Below are positions 53,901 through 62,300 of a stretch of 64,000 nt of DNA, piece after piece; position 1 is the stretch's first letter; each line of letters opens with the position of its first letter. Location of the stretch: positions 23,782,413-23,846,412 of the forward strand of contig NW_023998414.1 of assembly GCF_014805625.2 (NCBI RefSeq), given 5' to 3'. The stretch comes from Glossina fuscipes (taxonomy: Eukaryota; Arthropoda; Insecta; Diptera; Glossinidae). The notes under the pieces are model-generated. The model ran no database searches and was not told where the DNA came from. It was given only the letters and a program-made list of their open reading frames with translations. A program made the position numbers and the translations under genes.

Positions 53901-55351
53901 TTGTGTGAAGTCGCACTCTGAACCATATCACAGAGATATCACAAGTTACAAGGAATGCTTTAGGTCTTCCATGAGTTAAAAAGTTTTTTTTTTTTTAAGT
54001 GTACAAACAAGTTCATCCCGCTCAAATTGGTTGCTTCATAAAACGTATATGACGCATTCAATTTGCTATCATTCAGCATGTTTTATGTGTACAGCTATTA
54101 TAAAAAAGTTGACATTGGATTCGTTAATTTCGATCGATAAAAAAACCCATTATTTTCGGTTATGACCAGCGAATATTTTTGACCATTTTTTTCACTTGGA
54201 AAATATTTTCAATCACATTGTATAATGTTCCCACCTATCTGGCATATACTGGCCATATCCCGTCGAAAGAATGATCTTGATTTGATAGCCATCCAATTAT
54301 CGACCCAGTTCTTTCGCATTTCTTCAACATTTCGCGACTGTGTGCCAGTCAAGTCGTGCTGCATCGATCGATCGAACAAGTGGTAATCAGAAGGCGCTAT
54401 ACCTGGCGAGTACGCAGGGTGCGGCAGAACTTCTCATTCGACCCCCCCTGTGGTTTATCCTTGATAATTTTTCCAACATTTAACGGCCGAGCGTTATCAT
54501 GCAAGAGGATGATTTTCCGTCTTTTAACCGTTAATGCTAGTCTTTTTGATTCAATATACGTCGGTAGACATCTGCAGTAAAAGTATGATTCGGTTTTAGC
54601 GACTCTTAATACACTACACCGTACTGATCCCAACATATGCACCGCAAAATTTTATGGCGTTGAATATTCCATTGCGGTGTCGATGTGGATGACTGCCCTG
54701 ATCTAAACCATGATTTTTCATGCTTAAAATTATCGTAGTAGACCTCATTTTCATCGCCAGCCATAATACAAAAGGAACTTACCTGTTTTGTGGCTTCAAA
54801 GGCGATAGAGCACTGTAGGCAGGTGCTTCAATCGATTTGGCCCATTTTCGAAACGAACCTACATGGAAGACCTTCCAATGTTTCTGCCATATTTGAAGTT
54901 GATAGGTTAATTGTTGCGGGCAGAAGAATGCTTACAACAGACTTTACACAGGCCGGCAGAAGAACTGGCGCATTTTCAATAGCGTTTGTCCTTGGGTCAA
55001 CGTGACTGTAGCAAATTTCCTCACAATATCTCAAAAATTGCAAACTGCAGATTGAACATAAATTTACATGGGGGCGGATATCAGACGGACAGACCGGCTT
55101 AAATTAATTCGGATTATAATTCTCGAATCGATCGGTGTAGGCGAAAAAGGCGGATGCTACCTTAAGTCGTTAGTGGGTGTTACATAGGAGCGCACCAAGT
55201 TAATATACCCTGTACCAGATGTGGTGTAGAGTATAATAATTCTATATATTCTCACTACTTTGAGAAATCGAAATAAAATTGACAAAGCTTAAGTTTACAC
55301 TTTCTGGGTTACACAAAGAATGACAAAATAATGAAAGAGGGGAAGGGTGTA

Positions 55352-55392
<41 letters not shown>

Positions 55393-56244
55393 CGTTTAGT
55401 GTGGACAAATAATAATTTAATGTTAAAAGTTTGAAAATATTTTAATTTACTCTCTAGATTAGTGAGAGGAACTAGCCGTCACACATTCGTTTCACGTAGC
55501 TATGCAGCATCAAGAAATTACTTGTATTAGGACCCGTAGCGTGAAACTCTGAATTAATTTTATTTTTTCATACTTTCTTTCACATTTTCATAGCTATAAT
55601 CATTATTTTGATGTGAAAATTTATGCGGTAAATATGACCATATGGGCATCCAAGTCGCGTTATACCTTACACCGACACTTGTAGTATATGGGCGATTTTA
55701 TATATTGAGCGGATGTATGCAACAATAAGAAGGAGTTGAGATAGAGCCACCTTTTTATTATACCGATCGATTTAGAATCACTTTCGCAATTCATTAGAAG
55801 CTTGTCTATCCGTCTATCTCCGTCCGTCTTGTTTTCTTGTATTCAATCTACAGATATAGAATTTTTCAGACATTTTCATCGCCTTTCAATTTACTCCAAC
55901 GGCGCACGCTATTGATAATGATAATGTTTCGGGTTGGACCAAAATAAAATCTAATTTTAAAAGATTGTTATATGAATAACTGTATTAAGCGAAATTGTGT
56001 ATGGTATTTGATGGTGTACACAATATTTTTATTAGTTTTTGCTTTTTAGATTTCTTTTTTTAATTAAGATTTATTACATGTAACCATATGCATATAATTC
56101 ATTTTTATAATTTTCATTTCGTTACAGTTGAAAAAGAAACAAGAATTACAAAAACAAATGCTATTGCACACATTTCAGGAGAAAAGCAAACAAATGGAAC
56201 TGCAACACAAATTACAATTGGAAAATAAATTTCATGTAAGTTTT

Positions 56245-56332
<88 letters not shown>

Positions 56333-59300
56333 TAAATAGAAACGAAAACGAAAGAAATTCATATTTAAAGCATAACATCCGTTTTATGCGTAGTATTCAT
56401 TTTCATTGTTCACATTTATTATTGTTATTACTACTGGTGGCCGTTAATTAATATCGAGGTCATCTGTGGAGAAGGTTTTTAAAATAGATTCAGTTTCCTT
56501 AAACAGAAAATTTTTCATTTGTTTTTTTTTTTTTTTTTTTCGTGCCGCAGCTAAGAAAAAACTTTTATACGAAAATTATTCAATGGCCCCGCGTTCTTTA
56601 AATAAAAAAAATCGATTTTTTTTTTTTTTTTTTTTTCAATTTTATAACAGGCAGACAGAGTCATATTTGCGTCGATATAATAGAAGCGAACTAAATTGAA
56701 GTAGACATAGTAAAAGTGTTTTTTTAATGACTTTATTTATGTTGCTAATGCTAAAAAGCTTGTTTGTGTGTGTGTCACAGAGAATACGACTTATGACACT
56801 TGAAAGGATATAAAGTAAAGGATGTAAAGTTAATTGCGCGTTTTGTTAAATTTCACTAAGCCCAATAATACGAGCGTATTTTTGGCCGTTACCCTTATAA
56901 CGCATTGTCTTGGAAAACCATTCATTATATTGGCCTAGTTAGTTGTTGGCCCCTTATAATGTTTTTTCTTGTTTTTTCAAGCATAAGACAGTAAGTACAT
57001 GCTTAAACAAGTAAGTACATTATATTCTATCGTGACCGAATCTTGCATACTCACCCACCATTGTTCTCCTAAAAAAAGGCAAAAGAATTATATTTTCATG
57101 CTCTATAACATGGAGTGGGCGTGGCTGATTGTTTCTATTTTCAAAATAAAAATTTCTGTCGGATGTGGCATGTGGACGTTGTAGACGTCCTTCCTTGGAA
57201 AAGTTAAAGTCAGTTCCTAATTTGTAGGCGATATCTTAATTTTCGCTAACGGGAAAATGTTTACTACAAATATTTTGCAGTGACGGAAACACACAATGGG
57301 GCAGACGGACATATTTATTTGCATTCCAAATTTGAAACTGATCAAGAATTTATGTATTTTTTAAAGTTTGTTTCTGCGTCGGAATAAATAAAAAAAACAT
57401 TAAATTATATTCTTAGTTTACTTGGTGCTGTGGGCGTATCCGTCAGCCGATTTGGCCCATTTTCAATATTAACCTGCGTGCAAGAGTCGATAGGTTCGTT
57501 TTTGCGGCCAGTAAAATGTTTACGACAGACGTTACACAAACGGACAGACGGGCTTGCTTAAATCGCTTTAAAATTTAATGCTGATCAAGAATATATACGC
57601 TTTTTATGACCCCTCTGATGCTTCCTTCTGGTTGTTGCAAATGTTTTAACAAAATGAATATGCATACTATCCTTCCGTGATGCATAAAACAATCATTGCA
57701 ATTCGGGAAATTAGATGTTTTTTCGAAAAGAAAAAGAAAAAAAAATCAGATCGATCGACCCATAGATTGCTAATAATGTTGATAATGATCTGTGTACCGT
57801 CTCTCTGACACAAATTGAAGTTGATACGCCCGATTTATGTTTCCAGGAATAGAAGAAGGTTAGATTAAAGATCAAAGGATTATCGATTAGTAAAAAAATT
57901 TCTATAGAACCAAATATTTGCATTTAAAGCAACAATTAACAGTAGTTTCCCTTAGTCTTACTCGTAGTAAATAGATAAAAGCTCTTTATTTCGGCAAGTG
58001 AAGACTCGACTTCCGTTAGAATTATTGTATCCTACACTGCTTGTGGCATAGGATATATTAAATTAATGCGAACACCCATGTTAACGTAACACCCAGAAGG
58101 GCTTAAAATAGCATCCACCTTTTTCGCCTATACAGATCGATTCAGAATCAAAATGCGATTTGATCTAAGCCTGTCTGTCCATGTATATTTGTGTTCAATC
58201 TACAAGATGCAATTTTTGAAATATTGCGATGGAATATGCTGCAGTCACGTGTTTTGATACAAGGACGAATGCTACTGAAAATGGTTCGATTCCGTCAATT
58301 TTTGCGAGCACTCCCCATTTAACGCACTATTCTGAAAAGTCATTATATGGAAAAAGAATTTGCAAAAGTGACTAAATAATAATATTTCGAAATTTTATAT
58401 CGATATGAAAACTTTGGACCGGCTGTGGCGATTTTTGAACCCTCTCTCATGCGACAAAACGATATAAATTTCAATGCGTCGTCACGAAAATAATATTGTA
58501 AAAGTAATTTAAGTGAAGAGAGCTTTTCTGTATCAAATTTGGATCATCTCGACCTATTTTTGGAAACCTAATTTAATAAGGATTTTCATGAAAATTGATC
58601 CTTTGTAGAGCAGCAATAATAGTAATTTCATACAAAAACGTGGTGTTGTGTTAGACAATGTGATCTGGGTTATTTAACGGCCAGCCTTGACCGACTGTAA
58701 CGTTCTTACTTGTTTTTTTATTTAAAAAAATTTCATTGCATATTATTTCACGACATATTTCCGATTCGTAAAATTTGATTATGTTTAAGAGAAATGTATA
58801 AATTTTGTAATAAAATATCTAAGAAAATGGCAAAAACATTTTGAACTTAATGTAATTTAGTATGCGGTGCATTCACATGGCGCTTTCCAGGAATTGCAAG
58901 AACAAAGAATTGCAGCAGCCGCTGCTGTCGCTGCTGCTGCTGCTGAAGAACAGCAGCAACGCGAGAGACGGGAACGAGAAGTGGTTAAACGGAAAGAGAA
59001 CAGTGCAAATGCCAGCCCCGAAGTTAAACAAATCTTAAATGTAAGTACTTTATTTACCGATAGCTAAAGTCTATTATTATTATTATTTTTATTGTTATTT
59101 TATTATTCGTACTATAATCAACTTTTGTTCGTATCTTTTTCTTGCGTCAAGTGTTTCATATTAAGTCGCAAACAAGCCGCCAACAATTCAAATGGCATGT
59201 CAAATACTTCACCGTATCGGATAAATCATCCCAGGTAGGCGAAGAAATTTTAAATTATTATATAATTTAAAATTGTTTTCTCGTTTTTCTTTTTATTGCG

Positions 59301-62300
59301 CGCGTATAGAAGTGTGGTAAAGAGTTCTTCGGGCGAATCGATCCCGTCCGGCGCTGTTGCAAGTTCTCATCCATATAAGATACCTCAGCCACCGCCCTCG
59401 ACATTGCTTAAATATGAATCGGATTTCCCTTTACGAAAAACTGGTAAGTAGTTAAGAGGGAGATGGAAAAGACTCTCCGTCTCTCGAAGATCTATTGATG
59501 TTTTTGCATGTAATTCTTTAAAAAAAAAAAAAAGATTCTTTTGCATATATATACATATGTATATGTATATTCAAGCCCTTAATTAACATAAAAGCTAAAA
59601 ATTTATAATAACAATCAATTAAATGAAATTGAATAGAAAAGAAACTCTGTCGTTTATTCACTTTACCTGTCACGGTTAGTTTAAATTTTGTTGTTATTAT
59701 TATTTTTTTGTGTTTTTTTTTTTTTTTTTTTCAATGAAAGAAAGTTTTAGGTATTTGTGTATATTTTAAAAATCAAATCTTATGTTACTCTGTACACACA
59801 GCATCCGAACCAAACTTATTGAAGATGCGTTTAAAACAAAGTGTTATAGAACGTAAAGCCCGAATATGCGGACCAGCCGGTTTTCGAAGGCATGAACGTT
59901 TATTACATGCGGCCCAACGACGTCAACAGAAACAGAATTCCGCCTTAACAAGTATGTATGTGTATATAAGTATTTCAAAAAAAAAAAAAAAAAAAATCAA
60001 CCATCAACCATATACGCACAGCGGTTGAGTAGAGAGTTAATACTTTTATTTTTTGAATAAATTTTTTTCGTACGATATTTTTATTCTTTAATTGTTTCGT
60101 TCGTTGTTGTTCAAAACTTTTTTGTTGTTCTTTAATTTTCGTATTAACTCGCTACTAACTATAATCGAAAGCTTGACTGAATGACAATTGTCTTGTACAA
60201 CAGTTTTTACAATTATTGTATTGTTTACTTGTATTTGTTTTTTTTTTTTTTTTTTGTTTTATGTTTTTTGTTTTTAAATAATATTTTTTCGTTTTTTTTT
60301 CGATTAGATTGTAATAGTACCTCCGATTCTGGACCCAATTCACCGCCTGCATCTAGTCTTTCAGCTGCCAACGTTGTGGGCGCAAATCGTGGTTCGCCTA
60401 CCAGTGCTCCTATACAAGAAGAGAATGAAGACGGCAGTCAATATCAGCCTGGTCAGCGCAGCAGCATTAATGATTTGTCATTGTTTAGTTCACCTTCCAT
60501 GCCGAACATATCCCTGGGCCGTCCTCATTTGCCAAATGCTCATAATAATACGGCTGCCAATTATGCGATGCTGGCGGCTTTGCGTCAACATGTTAACTCT
60601 ATTCCGCCAACAGTGGCCAATACGGGTCCTCCAACTTATTACAATCCTTTAGCAGTACCATTTGGACGGCAACCAGTGCCACCACCTGGTGTTATGATAC
60701 CTCCATCTGGGAGCGCTGTTGCTCCGCCACAATCACCGGTAGTACGTTCCGCTTCGGCCACCTCGACATCATCATCGCAGGCTTCTCTGGTGGGTGATGT
60801 GGCCCCGCCACAGGCACATGCAGCTTCTGCCGGAGCAACAGCTCTTATGCATGTCGCTTCCACGGGGGGTATACATACTGTTGCTTCGGCTGTTAGCCAT
60901 TCATCACAATCTCCTACAGCTATATACGGTCAGCCTATTACGGATGCTCAGGTAGCCCAAGCACATCTCAATAAACAAGGACATCGTCCCTTGGGTCGCA
61001 CACAATCAGCCCCATTGCCATTGGGACATCCAATGTTAACCGGAAGTGGACAGATTAATATCGCGCAAACGCATTATGAAAATAGTGATGTAAGCGAAAT
61101 AATTTTATTTGAATAGATTAGCTATCTTCACACTTGTTGATATGCATATTAAATTTTCTTCAGGCTGAGCGTCAAGCTTACGAACAACATTTGCTACTCA
61201 CACAAAAAATCCGACAAACTGTATTAACCCGCAGCGGGGGTACAGCAGTCCGAGATACTCAACTGAAAGAAGAGGACGCTGCTGAAGTTATGGATCTCAC
61301 CGATAAAAAGAAACCACCAAAGACGGTGCTAACTAGCACGATACCTACCAGCACTTCACAAAATTTACCTAACGCAACAGCGCCCACATATCCCGTGCCC
61401 CCGCCAGCTTGCATCCCAAAGGGACCCAACAAGTTGATGCGTGATAAAGAGTATTTGCAACAGCAACGGGAATTGTTGTATATGCAATCCTTGCAAATGG
61501 ATGATGCAGTAGCTAGAGGTCTAATAAGACCTTTATCGCGTACTCTCTCCTCACCTTTAGTACATTTAGGACCGCATGGCTTAAGTCAAATACCTGACAC
61601 TGGTCAAGCAACACATGTTCCTCATGCGGGACCGATTGTAACATCATCTTCGGCTGATCATATACCACCCGTAAACCTAACATTACCACACGGTCGACAA
61701 TTGATCGATCTCTCAATGGCGGCTCATGGCACACAACGTTCAACCGGCGATGCACTGGGTACATTAGCCGGGCATAAAATAACTACCGGTCTAGCTTACG
61801 ATAATCTCATGCTCAAACATGCCTGCATTTGTGGCAACAATGCCATACATCCTGAACATAGTGGTCGCTTACAGAGCGTGTGGGCGCGTCTAAACGAAAC
61901 TGATTTAGCTAAGCGATGTCATCGTCTGCGATCTCCTAAAGCCACGCTAGAGGAAATACAATCCGTGCACACGGAAGCCCACGCTATGCTCTTTGGTTCC
62001 AATCAATGTCAGTTGGCAGCAAATCGTCAAAAATTCGAAAGTGTTGCACCCTCAGCAAGTTTTGTGCGCCTATCTTGTGGTGGTGTAGGTGTAGATTTGG
62101 ATACTACCTGGAATGAACATCATACAGCGCTAGCAGCTCGTATGGCAGCTGGTTGCGTCATAGATTTGGCCACTAAAACTGCTCGAGGGGATTTGAAAAA
62201 TGGTTTTGCTGTAGTGCGGCCACCGGGTCATCATGCTGAAGCAAATTTGGCAATGGGCTTCTGCTTCTTCAATTCTATAGCTATAGCAGCAAAATTGTTA

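Larger units (their letters stand above)
36094..56127 (+). other. HDAC4: HDAC4 intron 2 (20.0 kb)
   Basis: The largest intron and the repeat sink of the window: a foldback-like element (38690-41064), a fragment of the same family (37353-37455), mariner relics (52245-52500 and 53812-54800), many GTCY-family copies and long (TA)n/(TG)n tracts. Short ORFs at 46519-47662 on both strands might be the remains of another transposable element, but I cannot name it. Confidence 0.8.
56236..58860 (+). other. HDAC4: HDAC4 intron 3
   Basis: Poly(A)/(AAT)n at the start, T-rich runs at about 56521 and 56618, and GTCY-family sequence including 57440-57560 and the near-complete copy 58017-58716. Confidence 0.8.

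Noticed and set aside
60181..60307. Extension of the HDAC4 exon 8 frame upstream of 60308
   Set aside because: It is a T-rich intron read in frame; the GATTAG acceptor at 60307 joins correctly to the previous exon.
60639..60863. Minus-strand 74-codon frame
   Set aside because: Antisense shadow of HDAC4 exon 8, whose coding frame is strongly supported.
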